Under the pieces are notes generated by a model. The model was not told where the DNA came from, did no database searches, and worked only from the letters and a program-made list of their open reading frames with translations. This document shows, one piece after another, positions 24,260-33,114 of a DNA stretch of 49,686 nucleotides. This stretch comes from Shewanella sp. MBTL60-007. GTDB taxonomy: Bacteria > Pseudomonadota > Gammaproteobacteria > Enterobacterales > Shewanellaceae. The position numbers and the translations under genes are program-made. The stretch lies in NCBI RefSeq assembly GCF_019654915.1, contig NZ_BPET01000045.1, positions 1-49,686 on the forward strand, in the 5' to 3' direction. Every line of letters starts with the position of its first letter. Position 1 is the stretch's first letter.

Positions 24260-25532
24260 AATTCTCTCCCTTAAACAAATCTTTAAAGCCTGCAACAGTG
24301 TAAAATGAGCCAAATACAATTACCACATCTTCCGGGTGTAATTGGGCTTTCATCGCCTCCCAGGCGGCGCTCATCTCGGTATATGTAGAGGCCGCAACAC
24401 CTAATGGCATCAAGGCTGCGAGCTCTGCCGCCGTCGCGCCCCGTGGTACAGACAGATCGCATAAGAACCACAAGTCCACATCGGCAGATAAAGTCTGCAG
24501 CACCGAGCGAGCATCTTTATCTTTTAGCATGCCGCAAAGCGCAACTAAGCGACGTTTTGGCATAGATGCTAAACGAGACTGCAGGTAACGCGCCGCATGA
24601 GGGTTGTGGGCCACATCCACAATCACACGAGGTGAGTCGTTAAGACATTCTAAACGCCCCGCTAATTGTGTGGTTCCAACCGCTTTGGCAATAATATCTG
24701 CTGAAATCTCAGGACAAAGGTGCTCTAACACCGCAATCACAGTGGCCGCATTTGGCTGAGGCAAATAGGGAAGCGGCAAATTACCTAAGTCAAAGCGCTG
24801 ACCCTGATAGTGCCAATCTTTATCGCTACAGCGATAACTAAACTCACTATCGACTCGGTATAGTGATGCACCGATTCGATTAGCCACATCCAATAGCGAG
24901 GTTGGGCAATCCGGCTCCCCTACAATAGCAGGTCTATTGGCTCTGAAGATCCCTGCCTTTTCCGCGCCGACCAACTCTCGGGTATCACCTAGGTAATCTT
25001 GATGATCTAAATCGATAGAGGTCACCACCGCAATATCAGCATCGATTAAGTTGGTCGCATCTAAACGGCCACCAAGACCGACTTCAAGCAGCACCACATC
25101 CAGCTTTGCCTGTTTAAACAGGTATAAGCCTGCAAGGGTTGCGTATTCAAAGAAGGTTAATGAGATCTCGGCGCGCGCAGTTTCGATTGCCTCAAAAGCA
25201 GCAACCAGTGACTCATCACTCGCATCAACGCCATTTATCCGCACGCGTTCGTTATATTTAAGTAAGTGCGGCGAACTATACACGCCGACCGTTTTCCCTG
25301 ATAACTGCAACGCGGCCTCGAGCATGGCACAGGTTGTTCCTTTACCATTGGTGCCGCCTACAGTCACGATCTTAGTCTGGCCAAGATTGTTTAAGCCCAT
25401 GCGCTCCGCGACTTGTGAGACTCGTCCCAGCCCCATATCAATTTCAGTTGGGTGAATCGCCAACAAGAAATCTAACCAAGTATCCAACGTTGCCCCCTTT
25501 TCGGGTGCAACTAAGCTTGCTCTGTTATCCAC
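24252..25532 (-). CDS. folC: Bifunctional folylpolyglutamate synthase / dihydrofolate synthase
   Basis: FolC adds glutamate to dihydropteroate and to folates. 426 residues with the Mur-ligase fold: P-loop VTVGGTNGKGTTCAMLEAAL near residue 57, HQDYLGDTRELVGAEKAGIF (metal and substrate loop), and VDVAHNPHAARY in the C-terminal domain. The start is GTG at 25532, with only a weak GGAT upstream. In the usual order truA-accD-folC-dedD-cvpA-purF, accD should lie immediately upstream. Here only 168 non-coding bases separate folC from truA. Confidence 0.96.
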   Translation of the reverse strand: MDNRASLVAPEKGATLDTWLDFLLAIHPTEIDMGLGRVSQVAERMGLNNLGQTKIVTVGGTNGKGTTCAMLEAALQLSGKTVGVYSSPHLLKYNERVRINGVDASDESLVAAFEAIETARAEISLTFFEYATLAGLYLFKQAKLDVVLLEVGLGGRLDATNLIDADIAVVTSIDLDHQDYLGDTRELVGAEKAGIFRANRPAIVGEPDCPTSLLDVANRIGASLYRVDSEFSYRCSDKDWHYQGQRFDLGNLPLPYLPQPNAATVIAVLEHLCPEISADIIAKAVGTTQLAGRLECLNDSPRVIVDVAHNPHAARYLQSRLASMPKRRLVALCGMLKDKDARSVLQTLSADVDLWFLCDLSVPRGATAAELAALMPLGVAASTYTEMSAAWEAMKAQLHPEDVVIVFGSFYTVAGFKDLFKGENFV

Positions 25533-25646
25533 AAAAATTTATCCATTAAAAGCGGTGAAAGATCTATGCCTTAATTAAGCGATTATCTGTATTAAGCTAT
25601 CATCCGTAACAAACATTAAGCGCGGCTTATTGCTTATATGACTCGT

Positions 25647-25682
25647 CGACATGGCTAATTTCAGCTTGGATTCGCCATGTCG
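25647..25682. repeat. Inverted repeat in the truA-folC gap
   Basis: Perfect 9-bp arms CGACATGGC (25647-25655) and GCCATGTCG (25674-25682) around an 18-base loop. There is no T-run on either side, so it is not an ordinary intrinsic terminator. It occupies the spot where accD is expected. Confidence 0.7.
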
Positions 25683-25700
25683 GTACTAGTCTTGTGAAAA

Positions 25701-26486
25701 TTAGTCCAGCATGAATAGTGGGCCAAGCGACAGCTTAGGCAGCTGATAACTTTCAGGATACGTTACATCCACAAGGTACAAGCCATTGGGTTTAGCCGTT
25801 GCTGCGGCCTTAGTTCTGTCTTTAAGTGCCAGTAGTTGCTCAATCCATTCGACAGGTTGATTACCTAGGCCGACTTCTAATAATGAGCCGACAATATTTC
25901 GTACCATATGATGCAAGAAGGCATTAGCCTTAATGTCGACACAGATATACATGCCTTGACGAGTCACGTTGACTTCATGCACACAGCGAAATGGCGTATT
26001 AGACTGACACTGAATAGCTCTAAAACTGGTAAAATCCTGCTCTCCAAGCAAATACTGCGCAGCTTGATGCATCTTCGCTTCGTCAATATCCCCAGGGTAG
26101 TGACTCACACCACTACGCAAAATACCTGGGCGTAGCTGATGGTTGTAGATCATGTAACGGTAACGTCTCGCCGTAGCGGTAAAACGGGCATGAAACTCAT
26201 CATCAACGATTTTTACCCAACGCACCGCGATATTGTCCGGTAGATTAACATTGACACCTAGGCTCCAAGCCGACTCTTTTCGAACCGCATTGGTTTCAAA
26301 ATGAACCACTTGGCCTGTAGCGTGAACGCCTGCATCGGTGCGACCTGCACACTGAACAGCAATAGGCTCATTCGCTACGATTGAAAGCGCTTTTTCTAGT
26401 CGCTCCTGTACTGTGTCAACTTCCGCCTGACGTTGCCATCCGAAATATTGACTACCATCGTACTCTATACCTAGCGCAACTCGCAT
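25701..26486 (-). CDS. truA: tRNA pseudouridine(38-40) synthase
   Basis: TruA makes pseudouridine at positions 38-40 of the tRNA anticodon arm. 261 residues. The N-terminal RVALGIEYDGSQYFGWQRQ and the catalytic Asp in CAGRTDAGVHATGQVVHF (about residue 54) are diagnostic, as are RRYRYMIYN and FLHHMVRNIVGSLLEVG. I set the start at ATG 26486, with GAGG six bases before it; the longer frame begins with TTG. It lies downstream of fimV on the same strand but separated by a terminator (26612-26639). Confidence 0.97.
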   Translation of the reverse strand: MRVALGIEYDGSQYFGWQRQAEVDTVQERLEKALSIVANEPIAVQCAGRTDAGVHATGQVVHFETNAVRKESAWSLGVNVNLPDNIAVRWVKIVDDEFHARFTATARRYRYMIYNHQLRPGILRSGVSHYPGDIDEAKMHQAAQYLLGEQDFTSFRAIQCQSNTPFRCVHEVNVTRQGMYICVDIKANAFLHHMVRNIVGSLLEVGLGNQPVEWIEQLLALKDRTKAAATAKPNGLYLVDVTYPESYQLPKLSLGPLFMLD

Positions 26487-26611
26487 CCCACACCTCAATC
26501 ACTCGGTTAAACAGTTACCCGATGCGCCTGTTACTGTTTGGCTCATACATCGAATAAACGAAATCTTTTAATAGCCGGCGATTCTAGCATACTCAAGGTA
26601 AACGATAAGTA

Positions 26612-26639
26612 TAAAAAAGGCGCCATAGGCGCCGTTTTT
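26612..26639 (-). terminator. Intrinsic terminator of fimV
   Basis: GGCGCC / GGCGCC stem (26619-26624, 26628-26633) with loop ATA. On the minus strand it is followed by six T. It lies 13 bases past the fimV stop. Confidence 0.88.
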
Positions 26640-26651
26640 ATACTGTTATAT

Positions 26652-29600
26652 TTAAACTAACTCTTTGAGTAAGCCTGCCGCCTCAGCCTGCTGACGGTCA
26701 TTACCATCAAGCTCAACCTCTTTTAACAGCGCCCGTGCACTGTCACTATCGTCGATCTCAATATAAGCGCGGGCCAAGTCTAACTTAGCGTTGACCGAGT
26801 TTTCCTCATCATCGACATCAACCATAGGGGTATCCCCCTTCAAAGAGTCTAAGTCACCCATGTCGACATCTAGCTCCTTATAAAGATCAGTTTCACCGTT
26901 ATCTTCATCGGCTTCGCTCAAGAGTCTGTCGATATCGATAAACCCATTATCTTTCTGGAAGGTGGTTAAGTCGTGCATCGCTACCGCACTCTTACCTTCG
27001 CTATTCGCACTCGCCTCTTCTGCGTCGAGCGCTGCTAGGGCTTCATCTACCGTCAGCTTACTATTATCATCGAGGGTAAAAGTCTCATCATCGGTCAGTG
27101 CAAGATCGATATCCTGTGAACTGCCCTCAGATGCTAGGCCTTTAAGTAACTCGTCATCGGAAAGATCGGCGGACGCATCATTTGCAACACCGAAATCCAG
27201 TGTGGTTTCAGTGTCATCGTCCTTCTGATTTACGATGCTTTCCCAGTCAATAGTGTTTTCTTCAACCTTCTTATTCCCCTTAAGGTCATCAAAGAAACCA
27301 CTCTCTTTCTCACTCTTTGGTAGTTGAGTTTCTTCGACTTTTACCTCAGGCTCTTTTGAATCAAACTCTTCATCTGGCAGGGTAAAGTCAAGTAGATCTT
27401 CTGATGCGTTAACCTTGCTCTCTTGACTAGGCTTAGTGCTCGCGCTATCAAAATCACTTAAGTCGAAATCTAAGCTATTGCTCTCTTGAGTCTTTGTCGG
27501 GGCAGGCTCAGTTATCTCAACACTCGGCTCCTCATGTGATTCTAGTTTCGCCTCTGTTTCTAACTCTGGCTTCGAAGTGAGCTCTGCTTCAGCGTCAACT
27601 GTAGGCTCACTCTCAACTGCTGGAGTCTGAGGGTCAGCACTTGGCGCCTCAAGGTCCGCAAGTAATGCATCAAGTTCACTATCGAGCTCACTCTCAGGTT
27701 TATCTGCATCGCTATCCTTGTCTAATTCAAGCTCGGCCGCGATTTCAAAGCCTGCCTCTAACTCGGCGGCCATCTCATCTGAAAGTGTATCGATATCTTT
27801 GTGCTCATTAGCGTCATCTTGAGGCTTATGTTCTCCCTCAAGCTCTGCCAATAATGCATCCAGATCATCTTCACTACCCGCTGATGGTTCAGCATCACCT
27901 GCAGTGCTAACAGCCAGCTCTTGTGCTGACATGTCCTCTGCTGTGGGCTTGTCAAATCCAGCTAGCAAGGCATCGATGTCATCATCTTGAGTGCTAGCTT
28001 CAACCTCTGTTACCTGCTCTTGTGCAGACTCGTCCTGTGTTGCGGGCTCGTCAAATCCTGCAAGCAAGGCATCGATGTCATCATCTTGAGTGCTAGCTTC
28101 AACCTCTGTTACCTGCTCTTGTGCAGACTCGTCCTGTGTTACGGGCTCGTCAAATCCTGCAAGCAAGGCATCGATGTCATCATCTTGAGTGCTAGCTTCA
28201 ACCTCTGTTACCTGCTCTTGTGCAGACTCGTCCTGTGTTGCGGGCTCGTCAAATCCAGCTAGCAAGGCATCGATGTCATCATCTTGGGTGTTAGCTTCAA
28301 CCTCTGTTGCCTGTTCTTGTGCAGACACGTCCGATGTTGCGGCTTCATTTTTAGCTTCCTGCTCCTCAAAGCCTGCTAACAGCGCGTCTAAATCGTCTTC
28401 TTGGGCACTGATTTCTGTACCTGTTGTATCGGTCGGTTCATCAAAGTCTGTCTGTAAAGAGCCGAGAGCGTTTTCAGCTGTTTTATCTTCAGGCTCATCA
28501 AACCCTGCCAGCAACGAATCTAGATCGTCTTCTTCTGCCGTTTTCGCTCCAGCATTAAACTCGTCCCCTTGCTCCTGCTCTCCCATGGCCTCGGCCCACA
28601 AGTCATCTAATGACTGGCCTTCATCTAGCGCCTCTTCAACCACGACATCTTGCTCTTCAGCCTGACGAACCACACTCGCGGTCGCGATATCTTGTAATGA
28701 TTTATCCTCATCATGGGTATCATCGGTATCGAGGTGAACAGCTAAATCATCGGCATCATCGGCTTTAGCAAAATCTGGATCAATCTCTTTATCAGCAGCG
28801 AGTTCATCTTTATCAGCAGTTAGTTGCTGTTCATCTTGCGACTCCCCGGCACTGTTTTCGTTTCGACGACGGATAAACAGCCAGAATAAAGCTACGACAA
28901 GTAACGCTGGAATGACGGCACCCGCCACCAACAACAGTGGGTTATCCATTATGGTTCGCCACAGATCTGACGTCGGCTCCTGCTTTGGCGCACTCAATGC
29001 TGCAAGTTGCTGCTGTTTAAGTTGCAGCTCTTGATCTAGCGCTTCATTCTCAGATTTGGAGTCTTGCAACGCCTGTTTTAGCAAGGCGTTCTCTTCTTTT
29101 AGCTGGGTAATTTCCTGCTGAAATGCCTCTGTATCCGATGAACCCACGACAATTTCATCGCTTGCTCGCGCAAGCTCATCTTTTAACTCTAGATTTTGTG
29201 CCTGACTCTCTTCGAGTTGCTTGGTTAGTGCATCAACCTCTGCTGACAACTCTGCAATCAGTGGATTAGGCTTAGCGGCAACAGGTGGTTTAGCGAGGGT
29301 AGTCGCATTCGCGCTTTCAACTTTTTCGGCCACCGCTTTTGTCGTTACACTCGGCTTATTTGGCTTCGCGGCAACAGCAGTTGATGACCAGTTACGGTCG
29401 TTACGCTCGGCACGTGCTTTAGCATCGACCTGAGAGGTCTGCAGCATCACAGCTTTCGTCGGCACCAATAAAATCATACCGCGCTCTAAGCTGTTATAAT
29501 TCTTGCTTGAAAATGCATGGGGGTTGGCGTCATACAGAGCCGCCATGACTTGATACACGGTAACGCTATTATCTGGCTTTACGGCTTGAGCGATACTCCA

Positions 29601-29780
29601 GAATGTATCTGACGACGTTGTCGGGCCATATTGACGAACGCTCTGCTCATTGAGTTTTACTTGACCATCAGGCCCAGTAATTTTTAATGGCTCAGCAACA
29701 ACAGAATTAATCGAAGGGGCGGCAATAGCCACTAACCCTGTGGCAAATAAACCGACAAGATGCGAAGTGCGAAAGTTCAT
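26652..29780 (-). CDS. fimV: FimV-like polar/peptidoglycan-binding protein with acidic repeats
   Basis: FimV/HubP family, 1042 residues. In Pseudomonas and Vibrio these mark the cell pole and organise type IV pili, flagella and chemotaxis. Order: signal peptide (1-30), a LysM-type domain (about 45-110: YGPTTSSDTFWSIAQAV...GMILLVPT), coiled coil (about 170-265), one membrane helix (about 281-303) followed by RRRNE, a very acidic cytoplasmic region full of DD(I/L)DALLAGF motifs, and the C-terminal FimV/TPR-like domain (about 990-1042: AKLDLARAYIEIDDSDSARALL). Four near-identical 33-residue repeats lie at about 485-606. Start ATG 29780 has GGAAGGA upstream. Its place between asd and truA is typical of Shewanella. 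Confidence 0.95.
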   Translation of the reverse strand: MNFRTSHLVGLFATGLVAIAAPSINSVVAEPLKITGPDGQVKLNEQSVRQYGPTTSSDTFWSIAQAVKPDNSVTVYQVMAALYDANPHAFSSKNYNSLERGMILLVPTKAVMLQTSQVDAKARAERNDRNWSSTAVAAKPNKPSVTTKAVAEKVESANATTLAKPPVAAKPNPLIAELSAEVDALTKQLEESQAQNLELKDELARASDEIVVGSSDTEAFQQEITQLKEENALLKQALQDSKSENEALDQELQLKQQQLAALSAPKQEPTSDLWRTIMDNPLLLVAGAVIPALLVVALFWLFIRRRNENSAGESQDEQQLTADKDELAADKEIDPDFAKADDADDLAVHLDTDDTHDEDKSLQDIATASVVRQAEEQDVVVEEALDEGQSLDDLWAEAMGEQEQGDEFNAGAKTAEEDDLDSLLAGFDEPEDKTAENALGSLQTDFDEPTDTTGTEISAQEDDLDALLAGFEEQEAKNEAATSDVSAQEQATEVEANTQDDDIDALLAGFDEPATQDESAQEQVTEVEASTQDDDIDALLAGFDEPVTQDESAQEQVTEVEASTQDDDIDALLAGFDEPATQDESAQEQVTEVEASTQDDDIDALLAGFDKPTAEDMSAQELAVSTAGDAEPSAGSEDDLDALLAELEGEHKPQDDANEHKDIDTLSDEMAAELEAGFEIAAELELDKDSDADKPESELDSELDALLADLEAPSADPQTPAVESEPTVDAEAELTSKPELETEAKLESHEEPSVEITEPAPTKTQESNSLDFDLSDFDSASTKPSQESKVNASEDLLDFTLPDEEFDSKEPEVKVEETQLPKSEKESGFFDDLKGNKKVEENTIDWESIVNQKDDDTETTLDFGVANDASADLSDDELLKGLASEGSSQDIDLALTDDETFTLDDNSKLTVDEALAALDAEEASANSEGKSAVAMHDLTTFQKDNGFIDIDRLLSEADEDNGETDLYKELDVDMGDLDSLKGDTPMVDVDDEENSVNAKLDLARAYIEIDDSDSARALLKEVELDGNDRQQAEAAGLLKELV
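27961..28325 (-). repeat. 99-bp tandem repeat inside fimV
   Basis: Units begin at 27961, 28060, 28159 and 28258, each 99 bp, encoding about 33 residues centred on TQDDDIDALLAGFDEP. The middle copies differ by only a few bases, so the array expanded recently or is kept uniform by recombination. Confidence 0.93.
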
Positions 29781-29903
29781 CAATCCTTCCCTTTAAAGCA
29801 CGCTGGAGTCACCACCCTGGTGACGAGCTTTAGGCATTGTATTTATTGAGATTACTATAAACTAGATTCTACTGCCCTGCTACTGTTCACAACTTTAAAA
29901 CAT

Positions 29904-29930
29904 AAAAAGCCCGCGTAATGCGGGCTTTTT
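29904..29930 (-). terminator. Intrinsic terminator of asd
   Basis: Perfect 11-bp stem AAAAAGCCCGC / GCGGGCTTTTT with a 5-base loop, 31 bases past the asd stop. Confidence 0.93.
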
Positions 29931-29960
29931 AATCAGATTAGCTAACTGCTAGATTAGAAG

Positions 29961-30977
29961 TTAGTAATAATCTCTAATCAAAACCTCTGCGATCTGAACA
30001 CTGTTAAGTGCAGCACCTTTACGGATGTTATCTGAAACAACCCAAAGGTTTATGCCGTTTTCGTGTGAAATATCTTTTCTCACGCGGCCAACATAGACAG
30101 GGTCGGTTCCAGCACCTTCTGTTACCGCCGTTGGATAATCTTCATCGCCTTCGAACAGTTCAACACCCACTGCGCCTCGTAATACCGATTTAACATCTTC
30201 GGCATCGACAGGTTGCAGAGTCTCTAGGTGAATTGCCTCTGAGTGACCGTAAAATACAGGTACGCGCACGGCAGTTGGGTTAACCACGATGCTATCATCA
30301 CCGAAGATCTTCTGGGTTTCCCACACCATCTTCATCTCTTCTTTGGTGTAGCCGTTATCCATAAACTTATCAATTTGTGGCAATACGTTAAACGCAATTT
30401 GCTTCGGATAAGTCTTAGGCTCAACGGGTAAGCCCTGTAGCAGCTTAGCGCATTGTCCTGCTAACTCTTCAATCGCTTGCTTACCAGAACCTGAAACTGA
30501 CTGATAGGTCGCTACGTTAATACGTGAAATACCGTAAGCATCATAGATAGGCTTAAGTGCAACTAACATCTGAATCGTTGAACAGTTAGGGTTAGCAATG
30601 ATATTGCGGTTTCTAAAATCAGCAATCGCTTCAGGGTTCACTTCGGGTACCACTAGTGGTACGTCAATGTCATATCTAAAGTGAGAGGTGTTATCGATAA
30701 CAACACATCCATTTTCAGCGGCAATAGGTGCCCACTTAGCTGAAACATCACCACCAGCAGAGAAGAAACCGATTTGAGCCTGTGACCAGTCAAAAGTGTC
30801 TACATCTAAAATTTCGACCTGTTTACCGTGGAAGCTTACCGTATTACCGGCGCTGCGACTGCTGGCTAATGGATATAAATTAGCAACCGGAAAGTTACGC
30901 TCTTCGAGGATCTCAATCATTGTTTGACCCACTGCGCCCGATGCACCTAATACGACAACATTAAATTCCTGCGACAT
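29961..30977 (-). CDS. asd: Aspartate-semialdehyde dehydrogenase
   Basis: Asd reduces aspartyl phosphate to aspartate semialdehyde with NADPH, the branch point for lysine, diaminopimelate, threonine and methionine. 338 residues: NADP-binding VVVLGASGAVGQTM at the N-terminus, catalytic Cys in NPNCSTIQM (about residue 132), YQSVSGSGKQAIEEL, and the C-terminal VVSDNIRKGAALNSVQ. The start ATG 30977 lies two bases after the pdxB stop, so the pair is cotranscribed. The longer frame would run into pdxB. This is the short (VC2036-like) type without the E. coli Asd insertions. Confidence 0.96.
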   Translation of the reverse strand: MSQEFNVVVLGASGAVGQTMIEILEERNFPVANLYPLASSRSAGNTVSFHGKQVEILDVDTFDWSQAQIGFFSAGGDVSAKWAPIAAENGCVVIDNTSHFRYDIDVPLVVPEVNPEAIADFRNRNIIANPNCSTIQMLVALKPIYDAYGISRINVATYQSVSGSGKQAIEELAGQCAKLLQGLPVEPKTYPKQIAFNVLPQIDKFMDNGYTKEEMKMVWETQKIFGDDSIVVNPTAVRVPVFYGHSEAIHLETLQPVDAEDVKSVLRGAVGVELFEGDEDYPTAVTEGAGTDPVYVGRVRKDISHENGINLWVVSDNIRKGAALNSVQIAEVLIRDYY

Positions 30978-30979
30978 AA

Positions 30980-32110
30980 TTACAGCTCGACTCCTGAAAA
31001 CCCTAAATTGGACAACCAATTTACATCAGTTTGCCCCGTATTGCCTACCTTTAATGCGCTAAATTCGCGGCGATGAGTGTGATTTTTTCTCATATGATCG
31101 AACCCTTGCTTATTTAGAAACTGTTTTCTAAATAATTCGTCATCATCGCGCAGATCATAGACAAATCTAGCTAGCTGCAATAACGCTCTTTCATCGCTGA
31201 TTTCAGTTAGGTTAACTTGCTCACTCCAGAGGAATGGCAGCAAAGATCCCATCTGTTTATCGGCCTCAATGTTAAGTACCTCTGCTAACTTTTGATACAG
31301 CATATAGGTACCACGTGCCTTACCTTCTAAAGAGTAACCTGCAATATGCGGCGTGCAAAACTCAATGTAGGGTACAAGCTCGGGCATAGGGTGAGGCTCG
31401 CCTTCCCAAACATCAAGCACCACCTTGACATCATCACGCTGTTGTTTGAACTTGATCAGCGCGCGGTTATCAATGACTTCACCGCGGCAACAATTAACCA
31501 GCCAAGTATTTTCACCGAGGCTATTAAGTCTTGCTTCATCAAACAGGTACCAGGTTCTATGCTCACCATGTTTTGTTATCGGCACATGTAGGCTAATCAC
31601 ATCGCACTTTTCAATTAAGGTATCTAAGTCCACGAAGCTACGCGGATCGCCACTCTGCTCTAACAATGGGTCATTAAGCAGCACTTCAATGCCATAAGCC
31701 TCAAGGCACCTTGCGACTGCTGTACCGGTATTGCCTGCGCCAACAATCCCCACAACCTTGCCCTTAAGTGGGCTGTTAAAGCGCTGCGCCAACTCAAGCA
31801 TGGCAATAAAGGCAAATTCGCCCACAGCGGTAGCGTTACAACCCGGCGCATTAGAAAAAGGAATGCCGCGACTTGCAAGGTAATCCAGATCGACGTGATC
31901 CGTACCTATGGTGGCACTGCCAACAAATTTCAGTTGGTTATTATTTGCCAATAAGGCTTGATTCACCTTGGTGACCGAACGAACCAGTAGCACATCGACA
32001 TCGCTAACTTGTTCGGCTGTTAACTCCCTACCATTTACGGTTTCAATCGTGCCCAAATCACCAAACAACTGCTGAACATAGGGCATATTTTCATCGGCAA
32101 GGATCTTCAT
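30980..32110 (-). CDS. pdxB: Erythronate-4-phosphate dehydrogenase
   Basis: PdxB, second step of the DXP-dependent route to pyridoxal phosphate. 376 residues of the D-2-hydroxyacid dehydrogenase fold: MKILADENMPY start, Rossmann motif GIVGAGNTGTAVARCLEA near residue 118, CCRGEVIDNRAL with the catalytic Arg, and the catalytic His in CTPHIAGYSLEGKARG. A PdxB-specific C-terminal dimerisation domain follows. The start could be either of two adjacent ATGs (32113 or 32110). Upstream of it the core gene order is broken by the accessory stretch 32123-38340. Confidence 0.95.
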   Translation of the reverse strand: MKILADENMPYVQQLFGDLGTIETVNGRELTAEQVSDVDVLLVRSVTKVNQALLANNNQLKFVGSATIGTDHVDLDYLASRGIPFSNAPGCNATAVGEFAFIAMLELAQRFNSPLKGKVVGIVGAGNTGTAVARCLEAYGIEVLLNDPLLEQSGDPRSFVDLDTLIEKCDVISLHVPITKHGEHRTWYLFDEARLNSLGENTWLVNCCRGEVIDNRALIKFKQQRDDVKVVLDVWEGEPHPMPELVPYIEFCTPHIAGYSLEGKARGTYMLYQKLAEVLNIEADKQMGSLLPFLWSEQVNLTEISDERALLQLARFVYDLRDDDELFRKQFLNKQGFDHMRKNHTHRREFSALKVGNTGQTDVNWLSNLGFSGVEL

Positions 32111-32122
32111 CATGATTTCCAA

Positions 32123-32448
32123 AAAGTGTGCAGAATGCGTGTGAGCAGCATTCTAGCAAGATGGGCTATTCATTAGAAACATAAGGACAAAAAATAGCAT
32201 TGAAAATATACGAAACCATCTACATAACAAAAAAGCTTACTATCAAGTATCTAGTGTAAAATTTTTCATTTTTATTGAGCAACTGACAAGTTGTTCAACA
32301 AAGCAGCAAATGTTAAGTTTCATGGATATAAAAGTGTTAAAACAGCAACGAGTGATGGGTAGGTTTTCGCTTTAACCTAAAGGTTTGCGAGTGCGGGTAT
32401 TGGAATGAATGCGAACCCAGTTATGTGTTTTTGTAAGTAGGGAGTGAT
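32123..32448. other. 326 bp gene-free upstream region
   Basis: AT-rich region between pdxB and a divergent small membrane gene; no convincing reading frame. It holds the near-perfect inverted repeat at 32275-32298 and should contain both promoters. Confidence 0.6.
32275..32298. promoter_or_regulatory. Candidate operator dyad
   Basis: TTGAGCAACT (32275-32284) and AGTTGTTCAA (32289-32298) form a 10-bp inverted repeat with one mismatch around a 4-base spacer. A 24-bp dyad of this shape fits a dimeric repressor site. The regulator is unknown. Confidence 0.45.
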
Positions 32449-32679
32449 ATGTCAAAGATATTGGATGCAATGGAAATTCGTGGTCGTAAAACTGAATTTA
32501 AAGTGACGATGGTCTTGGCATTTATTTTAGTCGCTATTTCATTTTTTGCTGTAGGGTTTATCTATGCAAATGTACCTCAGACTGAAATATTATTGACGTT
32601 AATAATATTTTTGGGAGGTGTAAATGCAGCCTTAGCTTATTACCTATGTAAAAAATTCGACAGTTTATCAGGTACATAG
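32449..32679 (+). CDS. Small two-helix membrane protein, unknown
   Basis: A 76-residue protein with a charged N-terminus (MSKILDAMEIRGRKTEFK), two membrane helices (about 19-39 and 46-66) separated by ANVPQTE, and a short basic/polar tail. GGAG (32441-32444) precedes the ATG, which supports translation. I do not recognise the family. It is the first of two consecutive tiny membrane genes in the islet between pdxB and fabB. Confidence 0.65.
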   Translation: MSKILDAMEIRGRKTEFKVTMVLAFILVAISFFAVGFIYANVPQTEILLTLIIFLGGVNAALAYYLCKKFDSLSGT

Positions 32680-32794
32680 CAAGACTAAAAAGCTGCCTCC
32701 GCCATCAATTGTCGATTTTCTTGCATAAACCGCCCCTGATCGCGCCAACGAATTTTCAGGCATGGCGACATATTTTTAACGAAAGGAATCATCA

Positions 32795-32962
32795 ATGAAA
32801 ACCAGTTTATTATCAAAACCCAGCGGATATTTCTGGGGTTCCCTCATCATGTTTTTAGGTTTGATTTATAACGTTATAGAACAGGATCTGTTTGGTTCTG
32901 CGTTGTTTTTATTCTCATCGGTCATACTCTTGTCTATCGGCTGTGTCAAAAGCCGATCGTGA
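32795..32962 (+). CDS. Very small membrane protein (55 residues), unknown
   Basis: Short gene beginning MKTSLLSKPSGYFWGSL, with two predicted membrane helices (about 13-28 and 34-51) and ending VKSRS. A good ribosome site, GAAAGGA (32781-32787), lies eight bases before the ATG, and the hydrophobic pattern is coherent, so I consider it real. Family not recognised. It follows the 76-residue membrane gene by 115 bases and precedes the CNNM-type gene by 152 bases. Confidence 0.55.
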   Translation: MKTSLLSKPSGYFWGSLIMFLGLIYNVIEQDLFGSALFLFSSVILLSIGCVKSRS

Positions 32963-33114
32963 TGAGATAAAAATAAGCTTGTGAGCCCCCTCAATTCAAT
33001 CTCATTATCTTGCCTTCCCCACTTAAAGGAGCCTCATTGTTCTAATCGACAATAAGGCTATATAGGAGTATAAAAACATAGCGTACATGTGCGATTTATC
33101 ATTTGAGGTTCACA

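Noticed and set aside
27987..28665. Long plus-strand frames with repeated cysteine- or serine-rich peptides opposite fimV
   Set aside because: They are the antisense reading of the 99-bp fimV repeats and the acidic coding region; no ribosome site and no independent support.
33103..33114. Four extra N-terminal codons for the CNNM-type gene (TTG 33103)
   Set aside because: The GAGG ribosome site lies within this stretch and is correctly spaced for TTG 33115.
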